The notes beneath the pieces are model-generated. The model did no database searches. It saw only the letters and a program-made list of their open reading frames with translations, and had not been told where the DNA came from. Shown here piece by piece: positions 15,516 to 24,876 of a stretch of 64,000 bases of DNA. This stretch comes from Prevotella sp. (GTDB taxonomy: Bacteria > Bacteroidota > Bacteroidia > Bacteroidales > Bacteroidaceae). A program made the position numbers and the translations under genes. Positions within the stretch are counted from its first letter, which is position 1, and each line of letters opens with the position of its first letter. The stretch is from positions 1 through 64,000 of the forward strand of contig JAFSNR010000018.1 of the NCBI GenBank assembly GCA_017443345.1, in the 5' to 3' direction.

Positions 15516-16814
15516 ATGGAGCAATTGCTGCATTATGTGTGGAAGCACAAGTTGTTCCCTTTGAGGGGACTGGAAACGAGCGACGGACAAGACGTCGAAG
15601 TGATTGACCCTGGACTGCACAACCGCAACGCAGGCCCTGACTTCTTCAATGCGAAGGTGAGAATCGACAGGACCTTATGGGTGGGGAATGTGGAGATCCA
15701 CGACAAGTCGAGTGACTGGTATCTGCATGGTCACGACAAGGACAAGAACTACGCCAACGTGATTCTCCACGTGGCTGGTGTTCTCGATGCAGAGGTGATG
15801 AATGCCAATGGGGAGTTTATCAAACAGATGCAGCTCGACGTGCCCGACTATGTCAGGGAACATTACGAGGAGCTGCAGAAGACAGACGCCTATCCGCCTT
15901 GCTACAAGGTAATCCCTGATTTGACGCGACTGATGGTTCATGCCTGGATGGCTGCCTTGCAGACGGAGCGGCTGGAGCAGAAGACGGAGGCCATCCGAAA
16001 GCGTGTGGAACTCTGTAATGGCTCTTGGGAGGATGCCTACTTCGTCACCCTTGCCCGTAACTATGGCTTTGGCATCAACAACGATGCCTTCGAACTCTGG
16101 GCACGTGGACTTCCGCTTTCTGCCGTAGCCCATCATCGCGACGACCTTTTCCAGATAGAGGCCATCTTCATGGGACAGGCCGGACTCCTCGAACTGGAGG
16201 CTATCCCAGACTACTATCAGAAGGACGCCTTGAACGAGGGTTACTTCGCCAAGTTGCGTAACGAATACCTCTATCTGGCTCATAAGTTCTCGATGAAACC
16301 GATGGATTTCAAAATGTGGCGCTTTCTCAGACTCCGTCCGCAGAACTTCCCGCATATCCGTATTTCCCAGCTTGCCAACCTCTATTATCAGCAGAAGGCG
16401 AGTCTGAGCCAGCTCGTAGAATGTGAGAACATCGAACAGCTGAAACATGTGCTTTCATCGCATGTCACGCCCTATTGGGAGACTCATTACACCTTTGGTT
16501 CTACCAGTTCGAAGAACCAGAAGCATCTGGGCTACGGATCGCTGAACCTGTTGATGATCAACACAGCCATCCCGATGCTCTTTGCCTACGGGCGTCATAC
16601 TTCGAAGGAGGTGCTTTGCGATCGTGCCTTCGACTTCCTTGAACAGTTGAAGGCTGAGAACAACTACATCATCCGTATGTGGCAGCAAGTGGGGCTCCCT
16701 GTTTCCACCGCCGGTGATTCCCAGGCGCTGATCCAACTGAAGCGAGAATACTGCGACAAAAGAGATTGCCTCCGCTGCCGTTTTGGATATGAGTATTTGA
16801 AGAGGCGTTTATAG
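15516..16814 (+). CDS. DUF2851 family protein
   Basis: A 432-residue protein of a family conserved across Bacteroidota, with unknown function. Recognisable blocks: MEQLLHYVWKHKLFPL at the start, DPGLHNRNAGPDFFNAKVRI and GNVEIHDKSSDWYLHGHD. The C-terminus carries a cysteine cluster (CDKRDCLRCRFGYEYL) that could bind a metal. No signal peptide or membrane segment is visible. ATG 15516 is chosen over the longer frame because it matches the conserved family start and follows the promoter at a normal distance. dprA follows 16 bp downstream. Confidence 0.88.
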   Translation: MEQLLHYVWKHKLFPLRGLETSDGQDVEVIDPGLHNRNAGPDFFNAKVRIDRTLWVGNVEIHDKSSDWYLHGHDKDKNYANVILHVAGVLDAEVMNANGEFIKQMQLDVPDYVREHYEELQKTDAYPPCYKVIPDLTRLMVHAWMAALQTERLEQKTEAIRKRVELCNGSWEDAYFVTLARNYGFGINNDAFELWARGLPLSAVAHHRDDLFQIEAIFMGQAGLLELEAIPDYYQKDALNEGYFAKLRNEYLYLAHKFSMKPMDFKMWRFLRLRPQNFPHIRISQLANLYYQQKASLSQLVECENIEQLKHVLSSHVTPYWETHYTFGSTSSKNQKHLGYGSLNLLMINTAIPMLFAYGRHTSKEVLCDRAFDFLEQLKAENNYIIRMWQQVGLPVSTAGDSQALIQLKREYCDKRDCLRCRFGYEYLKRRL

Positions 16815-16830
16815 TTTAAACTAACAAAAT

Positions 16831-17955
16831 ATGGAATCAGAATTATACTACACGTTGGCGTTGACACGCTTGACGAATTTTAATTATCAGCAGGCGCTGG
16901 AGTTATATAAGATGGTTGGCAGTGCGCAACTGTTGTATGAACATCGAAACGAGATTGGCGATATCGTTCATGATGCGTCACCACATTTGAAGACAGCCCT
17001 CAGTTACTGGGATGATGCGATGAAACGGGCAGATTTTGAACTGAAATACATGCAGGAGCATGGCATCAGGGGCTTGACGCTTATGGACGATGACTATCCG
17101 CAGCGCCTCTGCGAATGTCCTGATGCGCCACTTGTACTCTATTATAAAGGTAATGCGGACCTGAATCAGGCTAAGGTGGTCAGCATCGTGGGTACTCGTC
17201 ATATCACGACCTATGGTCAGGACCTTGTCCGTCGTTTCATCAGTGATCTGAAGAGGTCCTGTCCGCAGGTACTAATTGTCAGTGGACTGGCCTATGGTGT
17301 AGATATCAATGCCCATCGCGAGTCGTTGGCCAATGGCTATCCGACAGTAGGGGTGCTGGCTCATGGTCTCGACACCATTTATCCTTACCACCATCGCGAC
17401 ACAGCTGCTGAGATGTTAAATCATGGTGGACTTCTGACAGAGTTTATGACCCAGACAAATGCAGACAAGCCCAACTTCGTGCGTCGTAACCGCATTGTGG
17501 CAGGTATGGCAGATAGTGTTATCTTGGTAGAAAGTGCCGCTAAGGGAGGAGGGTTGATCACAGCAGAGATTGCCCAAAGCTATGATCGTGCAGTCTTTGC
17601 CTTCCCGGGGAATGTAAATGCCGAGTATTCAAAAGGTTGCAATAACCTGATACGCGATAACGGGGCAGGCTTGATATCCAATGCCGATGACTTCGTTCGT
17701 GCTATGGGTTGGCAGGATGATAAGCAGCGACAACAGGCCCTTGCAGACGGGATTGAGCGCCATCTCTTCCCTGATCTCTCACCAGAAGAGCAACGGATTG
17801 TCAGTCTGCTACAGGAGACCAACGACCTGCAGCTGAACATCCTCAGCGTGAAGACGTCCATCCCCATCGGACAGCTGACAGCCCTCCTCTTCCAACTCGA
17901 AATGAAGGGTGTCGTGAAGCCTCTCGCTGGTGGTATGTACCACTTATTGCTGTGA
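16831..17955 (+). CDS. dprA: DNA-processing protein DprA
   Basis: A 374-residue DprA/Smf protein that loads RecA onto incoming single-stranded DNA in transformation. Seen: an N-terminal helical domain, the extended Rossmann core with SIVGTRHITTYG (about residue 116), SGLAYGVDINAHR, KPNFVRRNRIVAGMADSVIL and FPGNVNAEYSKGCNNLI, and a C-terminal winged-helix-like region. Normal length. It directly follows the DUF2851 gene and is probably co-transcribed with it. Confidence 0.95.
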   Translation: MESELYYTLALTRLTNFNYQQALELYKMVGSAQLLYEHRNEIGDIVHDASPHLKTALSYWDDAMKRADFELKYMQEHGIRGLTLMDDDYPQRLCECPDAPLVLYYKGNADLNQAKVVSIVGTRHITTYGQDLVRRFISDLKRSCPQVLIVSGLAYGVDINAHRESLANGYPTVGVLAHGLDTIYPYHHRDTAAEMLNHGGLLTEFMTQTNADKPNFVRRNRIVAGMADSVILVESAAKGGGLITAEIAQSYDRAVFAFPGNVNAEYSKGCNNLIRDNGAGLISNADDFVRAMGWQDDKQRQQALADGIERHLFPDLSPEEQRIVSLLQETNDLQLNILSVKTSIPIGQLTALLFQLEMKGVVKPLAGGMYHLLL

Positions 17956-17983
17956 AATAAATATAATTCTTATTTCTTAATTC

Positions 17984-18012
17984 TTGATTCTTAATTAAAT
18001 ATAGTAACTTTG
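17984..18012 (+). promoter_or_regulatory. Promoter of dapB
   Basis: TTG (17984-17986), 18-bp spacer, TAACTTTG (18005-18012), 26 bp before ATG 18038. Confidence 0.6.
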
Positions 18013-18037
18013 CAGCGTTTTTAATTAGAATGGAATT

Positions 18038-18754
18038 ATGAAAATAGCTTTGATCGGCTACGGAAAGATGGGTAAGATGATCGAGCAGATTGCCATCAGC
18101 CGTGGTCATGAGATTGTGAGTATCATTGATATCGACAACCAGCAAGACTTCGACTCTGTAGAGTTTGCTTCGGCTGACGTGGCGATAGAGTTTACTGCTC
18201 CACAGGCAGCATACGGCAATTATCTGAAGGCTTGGGCCAAGGGTGTGAAGGTGGTTTCTGGTTCGACGGGTTGGATGAAGGAGCATGGTGACGAGGTGCG
18301 CAAGGCTTGTTCGGAAGAGGGTAAGACCTTATTCTGGGCCTCGAACTTCTCGATAGGCGTAGCTATCTTCTCGGCAGTGAACCGCTATCTGGCTAAGATC
18401 ATGAACCAGTTCCCCCAGTACGATGTGGAGATGGAGGAGACTCACCATGTGCATAAGCTCGACCATCCAAGTGGTACGGCGATTACCCTGGCCGATGAAA
18501 TCGTCGAGAATATCGATCGCAAGGAGGCTTGGAAGGAGGACACGACTGATCCGAAGTTCCTGCGTATCGACCATATCCGTCGTGGAGAGGTGCCTGGTAT
18601 CCATACCATCCGATACGACTCTGATGCCGACCTGATCACGATTACCCACGATGCCCATTCGCGTAAGGGCTTTGCTCTTGGCGCTGTGCTCGCAGCAGAG
18701 TACACGAAGGAGCATCAGGGACTGCTGACTATCTCAGATATGTTTAAATTCTAG
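18038..18754 (+). CDS. dapB: 4-hydroxy-tetrahydrodipicolinate reductase
   Basis: A 238-residue NAD(P)H-dependent enzyme of lysine/diaminopimelate synthesis. Seen: Rossmann motif IGYGKMGKM at the N-terminus, the substrate and catalytic block ETHHVHKLDHPSGTA, and DAHSRKGFALGA near the C-terminus. Slightly shorter than the proteobacterial enzyme, as usual for Bacteroidota. lepB starts 4 bp after its stop. Confidence 0.96.
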   Translation: MKIALIGYGKMGKMIEQIAISRGHEIVSIIDIDNQQDFDSVEFASADVAIEFTAPQAAYGNYLKAWAKGVKVVSGSTGWMKEHGDEVRKACSEEGKTLFWASNFSIGVAIFSAVNRYLAKIMNQFPQYDVEMEETHHVHKLDHPSGTAITLADEIVENIDRKEAWKEDTTDPKFLRIDHIRRGEVPGIHTIRYDSDADLITITHDAHSRKGFALGAVLAAEYTKEHQGLLTISDMFKF

Positions 18755-18757
18755 GAC

Positions 18758-20188
18758 ATGGTAAAAAAGAAAGAATTCAATCCGATGGTTCAGTGGGCGA
18801 AGTTCATCGTCGTGCTGATACTTTATCTGCTTTTCCTTTACTGGGTGAAGTCATGGTGGGGACTGCTCGTTGTACCTTTTATCTTTGACGTCTATATCAC
18901 CAAGAAGATCAAGTGGCAGTGGTGGAAGGAGGCTGAGAAGCCTGTGAAGTTCGTGATGTCATGGGTCGACGCCTTGGTGTTCGCTCTGGTTGCTGTGTAC
19001 TTCATTAACCAGTTCTTTTTCCAGAATTATGTGATTCCATCGAGTTCGCTGGAGAAATCGCTGCTGACGGGTGACTATCTGTTCGTGTCGAAGGTCAGCT
19101 ATGGTCCTCGCATTCCACAGACACCGTTGACGATGCCATTGACTCAGCACACGCTGCCCGTTGTGGAGTGTAAGAGTTATCTGGAATGGCCACACTGGGA
19201 CTATCGTCGCGTGAAAGGCTTGGGTACTATCCAGCTGAATGACATCGTGGTATTCAACTATCCAGCTGGCGATACACTTTGTTCGGCACCTCAGTATCAG
19301 GCTTTTGACTATTACCAGATGTGCTATGGCATTGGCTACCAGCTGTATCCGAACCGTCCGGATCCTGATTCGCTCACAGCAGACATGAGAGTGAAGTACT
19401 TTGACGCCATCTATGAGGCAGGTCGACAGGCCATCAGACAGAACCAGATGGAATATGGCGAGATTATCACGCGTCCTACTGATCGTCGAGAGAACTACGT
19501 GAAGCGTTGTGTAGGATTGCCTGGACAGACGTTGCAGATCAAGAACCATATCGTTTACCTGGACGGTAAGGCCAATAAGGAGCCCGAGAACGTGCAGTAC
19601 ACCTATTATGTAAGACTGAAACAGTCGTTGCCTGAGGAACTGATGGAGGAGTTGGGCATCTCGATGGAGGACCTGACGAGTCTGAACACGGTGGGTTATC
19701 TGCCACTGACGAAGCGCGCCGTAGAGGTATTGCAGAGTAGGAAAGACCTTGTGGAGACGGTCAGACTGAATACGGATGCCAACGATCTGGAAATCTATCC
19801 GCTGAATGGCAATAAGCACTGGACGAGAGACAATTACGGACCCGTCTGGATTCCGAAGAAGGGAGAGAAGATAGCCCTGACGATGGATAATATCGCTGTC
19901 TATGAGCGCCCCATCAAGGTTTATGAGGGTAACGACCTGGAAATCAAGGACGGCAAAATCCTCATCAATGGTCAGGAGGTGAAGGAATACACCTTCAAGA
20001 TGGACTACTACTGGATGATGGGTGACAACCGCCATAACTCAGCAGATAGCCGCTATTGGGGTTTTGTGCCTGAGGACCATATCGTGGGCAAGCCAATCTT
20101 CATCTGGTGGTCGAGCGATCCTGACCGTCATGGCTTCAGTGGCATCCGCTGGAGTCGCTTAGGACGGATTGTGGACAATATCAAGTAG
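18758..20188 (+). CDS. lepB: Signal peptidase I
   Basis: A 476-residue membrane peptidase that removes signal peptides. Two hydrophobic segments near the N-terminus (about residues 12-45 and 66-85) precede the catalytic Ser in PSSSLEKSLLTGD. The Lys lies in ENYVKRCVGLPGQTL, and the C-terminal box is GDNRHNSADSRYWGFVPE. A large insertion between boxes makes it longer than the E. coli enzyme, normal in Bacteroidota. Likely an operon with dapB and the downstream WbqC gene. Confidence 0.95.
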   Translation: MVKKKEFNPMVQWAKFIVVLILYLLFLYWVKSWWGLLVVPFIFDVYITKKIKWQWWKEAEKPVKFVMSWVDALVFALVAVYFINQFFFQNYVIPSSSLEKSLLTGDYLFVSKVSYGPRIPQTPLTMPLTQHTLPVVECKSYLEWPHWDYRRVKGLGTIQLNDIVVFNYPAGDTLCSAPQYQAFDYYQMCYGIGYQLYPNRPDPDSLTADMRVKYFDAIYEAGRQAIRQNQMEYGEIITRPTDRRENYVKRCVGLPGQTLQIKNHIVYLDGKANKEPENVQYTYYVRLKQSLPEELMEELGISMEDLTSLNTVGYLPLTKRAVEVLQSRKDLVETVRLNTDANDLEIYPLNGNKHWTRDNYGPVWIPKKGEKIALTMDNIAVYERPIKVYEGNDLEIKDGKILINGQEVKEYTFKMDYYWMMGDNRHNSADSRYWGFVPEDHIVGKPIFIWWSSDPDRHGFSGIRWSRLGRIVDNIK

Positions 20189-20219
20189 TTTAGAGTTTAA
20201 AGTTTATCGTTTATAGTTG
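20187..20219. repeat. GTTTAGA/GTTTAAA simple repeat after lepB
   Basis: 7-bp period repeat, similar to 15391-15422, between the lepB stop and the WbqC start. Confidence 0.65.
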
Positions 20220-20228
20220 ATTTGCTTC

Positions 20229-20828
20229 ATGCAAAACATCTTGCTGAGTACAACCTATTTCGGCCCGGTACAGTGGTATCAGAAACTGTATCGGGCCGAA
20301 CATGTGGAAATAGAGCAGTGGGAAAGTTTCCAGAAACAGACCTATAGGAACCGCTGTCTCATCGCTACAACTCAAGGTGTTCAGGCATTGACCGTGCCGA
20401 TTGTCCGTGGAGAATCGCCACTTATCAAGGATATACGGATCAGTGATCATGGCAACTGGCGCCATCTGCACTGGAATGCATTGCAGAGTGCCTATGGAGA
20501 CTCGCCCTTCTTCGATTACTTTCAAGATGATATCAAACCGTTCTTCGAGAAAAAGTGGGAGTATCTCTTGGACTTCAATGAGGCCATTCGCATCAAAATG
20601 TGCGAACTCATCGACATTTGCCCTCATGTCTCCTTGACCACAGAGTATTCTCACTCCTCAACAAACGATTTTCGCGAAGGTATCAATCCCAAGCACCCTG
20701 CAGAGGATCCAGATTTCGTAGCAAAGCCCTATTATCAAGTGTATCAGCAGAAACATGGTTTCCTGCCGAACCTGTCCATTCTCGATCTGTTGTTTAACAT
20801 GGGAAGAGAGGGTATTTTCTACCTCTGA
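20229..20828 (+). CDS. WbqC family protein
   Basis: A 199-residue member of the WbqC-like family, often found in surface-glycan clusters and annotated as putative aminotransferase-related or lysine-modifying proteins; exact function unknown. Seen: LLSTTYFGPVQWYQKLYRA at the N-terminus and QTYRNRCLIATTQGVQALTVP. Starts at ATG 20229; the upstream in-frame TTG is less likely. It ends 19 bp before the HTCS start. Confidence 0.85.
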   Translation: MQNILLSTTYFGPVQWYQKLYRAEHVEIEQWESFQKQTYRNRCLIATTQGVQALTVPIVRGESPLIKDIRISDHGNWRHLHWNALQSAYGDSPFFDYFQDDIKPFFEKKWEYLLDFNEAIRIKMCELIDICPHVSLTTEYSHSSTNDFREGINPKHPAEDPDFVAKPYYQVYQQKHGFLPNLSILDLLFNMGREGIFYL

Positions 20829-20847
20829 GACATGCAATGAGACAAAT

Positions 20848-23800
20848 ATGAAACATTATATAATGAGAAGAGCAATTCTATTAACAGCATTTTTGACGAT
20901 GTGTCTCGTGGTATGGAGCCAGACGCAACATTTCTATACGGCTGATAAACTGTCGAGCAATCAGATCACGGCTATCACTCAGGATGCCGATGGCTATATC
21001 TGGATTGGTACAGAGTATGGACTGAACAAGTACGACGGTTATAGTTTTACCAACTATCTCTATGATAAGAATAACACGACAAGCATCCAGAGCAACAATG
21101 TTGTGACGCTTTTTGTAGATCGTCAAGGTTTTCTTTGGATAGGTACAGGCATGGGTTTGTCGCGCTATAATGCTGAGGAGGATGCTTTCCAGAGGATTCC
21201 GCTTCCTGGCGTAGCTGCAGCTCGTGTGAGTGATATCATTCAGCCAGCCGATGATCATCTGCTGATAGGAACTGCGGGCTATGGCCTTTACAGGTTGGAT
21301 TTGAAGACCTGCAAAGCTGAGCAGGTGGAGCGTGGTGGTAGTGGAGTTGACGACTATTTCAGTCGTATTATAATCGATCAGGAAGGAACCTTCTGGAAAG
21401 CGGGTTCAGGTCCGATTATCAATTACAGAAAGAAGGACGACAAGAAAACGGTATATTCTTACGAGTCGCCTTTTGGAACCGTTACCAGTTTTGTAGACTA
21501 TGAAAACGGACTGTTGATGGTTTGTCGTCGTGGGTTGGTTTATTACCGAAACGGGGAGTTTTTGACCGATTTCATCGATACGAGTGTGCTGGGTGAGGAG
21601 AATGTTTTGTTGCGTAGTGCTTTGTGTGATAAAGAGGGAAACCTGTTCATAGGAACATTGGGCAAAGGCCTTTGGTGGATACCTCGTGGGACTCACCAGT
21701 TGCAGCAATACAACTATTCGAGTGCCGTCTTTGACTTGAATACGTCTAATGTGTGGGCACTTTTCGAGGATAATCAGGATAACCTGTGGGTGGGTTGTCT
21801 GAAACGAGGCTTACTCTTGTTGCCTCAGCGTGCTCCCCAGTTCAGTACCTGGAAATTCTCATCTCAGAATGTCAGCATCGGTGGCTCGGTAACCTCCTTC
21901 TGTCAAGGTGATAACGGGATAACCTGGTGTGCCGTACAGAACAATGGCATCTACGGTTTCGATGCAAACGGTAGGATGTTGGCTCATCCCGCTTCTCCTT
22001 CCGACACCTATTCTATATATAGGGACCATCAGGGAAACTACTGGATAGGAACGGGTAAGGGACTTTACGCCTATAACCCTCTGACAGGCGTCTTCCATAA
22101 GGAGATCAGCTTTGACAGTGACTACATCAACGTGATGATAGACGACGGAGAAGGACACCTCTTTTTCTCAACCTATTCGAAGGGCTTTTGCTCTTACGAC
22201 CTGAAAACCAAGGAAATGCGCAATTTTAATATGCGCCAGACGAACGAAGAGAAAGGCCGATTGCACAACAACTGGGTCATGTCGATGATGATAGACAGCA
22301 AGGGGAAGCTGTGGTTGGGCACCTCGTCGAACCTGTGCTGCTATGACCCTGATAACGACATGTTCAGACCTTATGGATGGGAAGTGTTGATGGAGGGGAA
22401 ATCCGTAACATATCTCTATGAGAACAGTAGCCATCAGGTGCTGATAGGTACGGATACGGGCTTGTACCGATATGACGAAAGCAAAAGGGATGTCGTGCCC
22501 TTCGAGGATGCTGAGGCCCTGACCAACAAGGTGGTTTATGGCATCGTAGAGGATCAGTTCGGCGACCTGTGGTGCAGCACTTCCATGGGCATCTGGCAGT
22601 ACCAGAAAGATAAAAAGCGTTTTATCGGCCATATCAATGGCAATGGTTTAGCCACACGCGAGTATATGTGGGGCGTTACCATGAAGGCATCGGATGGTAG
22701 TATTCGCTTTGGTATCAGCGATGGGATCACCTCGTTCCATCCTGAAGCATTACGTAATGTAGAACCCAGACAGGGGGTTGTGCATCTGACAGGTCTTTTT
22801 ATCGGTGGAACCTCCGTCAATAGGAACACGCTCTCGGATGGCAAGCACGTCATCACGCAATCGCTGGAGAAGAGTAATCGTTTTGAGTTGTCTTATCTGG
22901 ACAATTCGTTTACGATGGAATTCTCGTTGCTGAACTTCTCGAATGCAGAGAACGTGGTCTATGAGTATCGATTGGACGGCAGCAAAGAATGGACACAAAC
23001 CATGGCTGGGCGAAACCGTATACCTTTCACACACCTTCAGCCAGGAACCTATGTCCTAGAGATAAGGGCTTATGACAACGGCACTTACACAGAACCGCAG
23101 CTTTATCGTATCATTGTGCGTGCGCCTTGGTATCGTTCCTCGTGGGCGTACCTTATATATATAATAGGTGTACTGACAGTGCTTGGGTTCACTTTATGGT
23201 TCTATATCCGACGTCGTAAACAGGAACTTGAAGAGGAGAAGATGAAATTCTTGATTAACGCCACCCACGATATCCGCTCACCGCTAACGCTGATTATGAG
23301 CCCGCTTCACAAACTGCTGAAGCGCGACCTAGATGGCGAGGTCAAGTCAGAATTGAAAACTATCGAGCACAATGCGCGACGCGTGCAAAACCTTGTCAAT
23401 CAGATACTAGACATCCGCAAGATCGACAAGCAGCAAATGAAACTACAGTGCCAAGAGACGGATATAGTACAGTATGTGGGTAATATCCTGAAATCGTATG
23501 AGTACACGGCCAAAGAACGTGGAATGACTTTCAGGTATGTGCCTACGGTGGATAAACTGAAAGTTTGGCTGGATCGTAATGCGCTCGACAAGGTAGTGGA
23601 CAACCTGCTGTCGAATGCCTTCAAATATACCTATGATGGCGGTGAAATCGAGGTTCGTGTGTCAGAGAGTGACCATCAGAACGCTATATTGCAGGTTATC
23701 GACAACGGTATGGGCATCAAAGGCGATGTACATAAGATCTTCGACCGTTTCTATCAGTCGAGTGCAACACGCTCTTTGCATATCGAGGGAACTGGTATCG

Positions 23801-24756
23801 GATTGAACCTCTGTAAGATGATGGTGGAAATGCATCACGGAACCATTGAGGCTGCCAATCGTGAGGATTCTCAAGGTAGTATCTTTACCGTGAGCTTGCC
23901 TTTGGGCGTGGCTCATCTGACTAAGGAAGAGATGCTGACAACTGAAGAGCGTGAGAAAGCGTCAAAGCCCAAATCGATGTCGAACTACAGGGTGCTTGTT
24001 GTGGATGATGACGTTGAAATCGGCGAATATATCACGCAGGAATTGGGTACTTACTACCATTTCACTGCAGTTACCAATGCCCGTGAGGCCCTGCGTCTGC
24101 TTTTGGGTTCAGAGCCAGAGAAGCAGTTTGACTTGGTAGTGAGTGACGTGATGATGCCTGAGATGGATGGTTTCACGATGCTGCGTATGATCAAGACAAA
24201 CATGAACATCAGCCATATCCCTGTGGTGATGCTGACATCGAAGTCGGACGTTGCCAATCGTCTGGAAGGTCTGGAGAAGGGTGCTGACGCTTTCCTTGCC
24301 AAGCCATTCGACATGGATGAGCTGCACGTGACGATCAATAATCTGATCAGTAAGAACCTGCGCCTGAAGGGTAAGTACTCTGGCTCCCAGCAGCAGAAAG
24401 ACAAAGTGGTCGAGACCAAAGTGAAAGGTAACGACGAGATGCTGATGGAACGTATCATGAAGGTGGTGAACGAACATTTGTCGGACAGTGAATTCAATGT
24501 GGAGGTGTTGACAAAGGAAGTGGGTATCAGTCGTGCCCAGTTACATCGGAAAATGAAGGAAATGACGGGTCTGCCTATCAGTGAATTCATCAGAAACATC
24601 CGACTTGAGCAGGCTGTGAGACTGTTAAAAGAGCAGAAAATTAACGTAACGCAGGTTGCATATTCTGTCGGATTCAGTAATCTTGCACACTTCTCAACGG
24701 TGTTCAGAAAGCAATTTGGGGTGTCTCCATCCGAATATATTGAGCAAAAAACATAG
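20848..24756 (+). CDS. Hybrid two-component system regulator (HTCS)
   Basis: A 1302-residue one-protein sensor-regulator. Order: signal peptide (1 to about 24), two-component-regulator propeller repeats (many DGYIWIGT/GFLWIGT-type blades), Y_Y_Y domain, membrane segment near 767-790, histidine kinase with phospho-acceptor His807 (ATHDIRSPLTLI), ATPase domain (DNGMGIKG, GTGIGLNL), receiver domain with Asp1100 (VVSDVMMPEMDG), and AraC-type HTH at the C-terminus. Such proteins sense oligosaccharides in the periplasm and activate the adjacent SusC/SusD genes. The start is ATG 20848; the longer frame would overlap the WbqC gene. Confidence 0.95.
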   Translation: MKHYIMRRAILLTAFLTMCLVVWSQTQHFYTADKLSSNQITAITQDADGYIWIGTEYGLNKYDGYSFTNYLYDKNNTTSIQSNNVVTLFVDRQGFLWIGTGMGLSRYNAEEDAFQRIPLPGVAAARVSDIIQPADDHLLIGTAGYGLYRLDLKTCKAEQVERGGSGVDDYFSRIIIDQEGTFWKAGSGPIINYRKKDDKKTVYSYESPFGTVTSFVDYENGLLMVCRRGLVYYRNGEFLTDFIDTSVLGEENVLLRSALCDKEGNLFIGTLGKGLWWIPRGTHQLQQYNYSSAVFDLNTSNVWALFEDNQDNLWVGCLKRGLLLLPQRAPQFSTWKFSSQNVSIGGSVTSFCQGDNGITWCAVQNNGIYGFDANGRMLAHPASPSDTYSIYRDHQGNYWIGTGKGLYAYNPLTGVFHKEISFDSDYINVMIDDGEGHLFFSTYSKGFCSYDLKTKEMRNFNMRQTNEEKGRLHNNWVMSMMIDSKGKLWLGTSSNLCCYDPDNDMFRPYGWEVLMEGKSVTYLYENSSHQVLIGTDTGLYRYDESKRDVVPFEDAEALTNKVVYGIVEDQFGDLWCSTSMGIWQYQKDKKRFIGHINGNGLATREYMWGVTMKASDGSIRFGISDGITSFHPEALRNVEPRQGVVHLTGLFIGGTSVNRNTLSDGKHVITQSLEKSNRFELSYLDNSFTMEFSLLNFSNAENVVYEYRLDGSKEWTQTMAGRNRIPFTHLQPGTYVLEIRAYDNGTYTEPQLYRIIVRAPWYRSSWAYLIYIIGVLTVLGFTLWFYIRRRKQELEEEKMKFLINATHDIRSPLTLIMSPLHKLLKRDLDGEVKSELKTIEHNARRVQNLVNQILDIRKIDKQQMKLQCQETDIVQYVGNILKSYEYTAKERGMTFRYVPTVDKLKVWLDRNALDKVVDNLLSNAFKYTYDGGEIEVRVSESDHQNAILQVIDNGMGIKGDVHKIFDRFYQSSATRSLHIEGTGIGLNLCKMMVEMHHGTIEAANREDSQGSIFTVSLPLGVAHLTKEEMLTTEEREKASKPKSMSNYRVLVVDDDVEIGEYITQELGTYYHFTAVTNAREALRLLLGSEPEKQFDLVVSDVMMPEMDGFTMLRMIKTNMNISHIPVVMLTSKSDVANRLEGLEKGADAFLAKPFDMDELHVTINNLISKNLRLKGKYSGSQQQKDKVVETKVKGNDEMLMERIMKVVNEHLSDSEFNVEVLTKEVGISRAQLHRKMKEMTGLPISEFIRNIRLEQAVRLLKEQKINVTQVAYSVGFSNLAHFSTVFRKQFGVSPSEYIEQKT

Positions 24757-24759
24757 GTT

Positions 24760-24824
24760 GAAACAAAAATGAAACGATACGAAACATACGTGTAAGCCAT
24801 GAAACGAAAATCTGCCTATCTTTG
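24760..24824 (+). promoter_or_regulatory. Promoter of the first susC-like gene with phased GAAAC sites
   Basis: TATCTTTG (24817-24824) is the -7 box; there is no good -33, as expected of an activator-dependent promoter. GAAAC occurs at 24760, 24771, 24781 and 24801, spaced 11, 10 and 20 bp, so the sites lie on one face of the helix. A likely HTCS/AraC binding region (inference). Confidence 0.6.
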
Positions 24825-24876
24825 CGGCAGATTTTTTATTAATTTTAATTTATTATTAACTAACAAAACCAAACGT

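Noticed and set aside
18959..20035. 358-codon minus-strand ORF opposite lepB
   Set aside because: Shadow of a fully recognised gene; low-complexity His/Leu/Val-rich translation with no known motif.
20755..20847. Longer N-terminus of the hybrid regulator
   Set aside because: It would overlap the WbqC gene and place 31 non-signal residues before a clear signal peptide; ATG 20848 is preferred.
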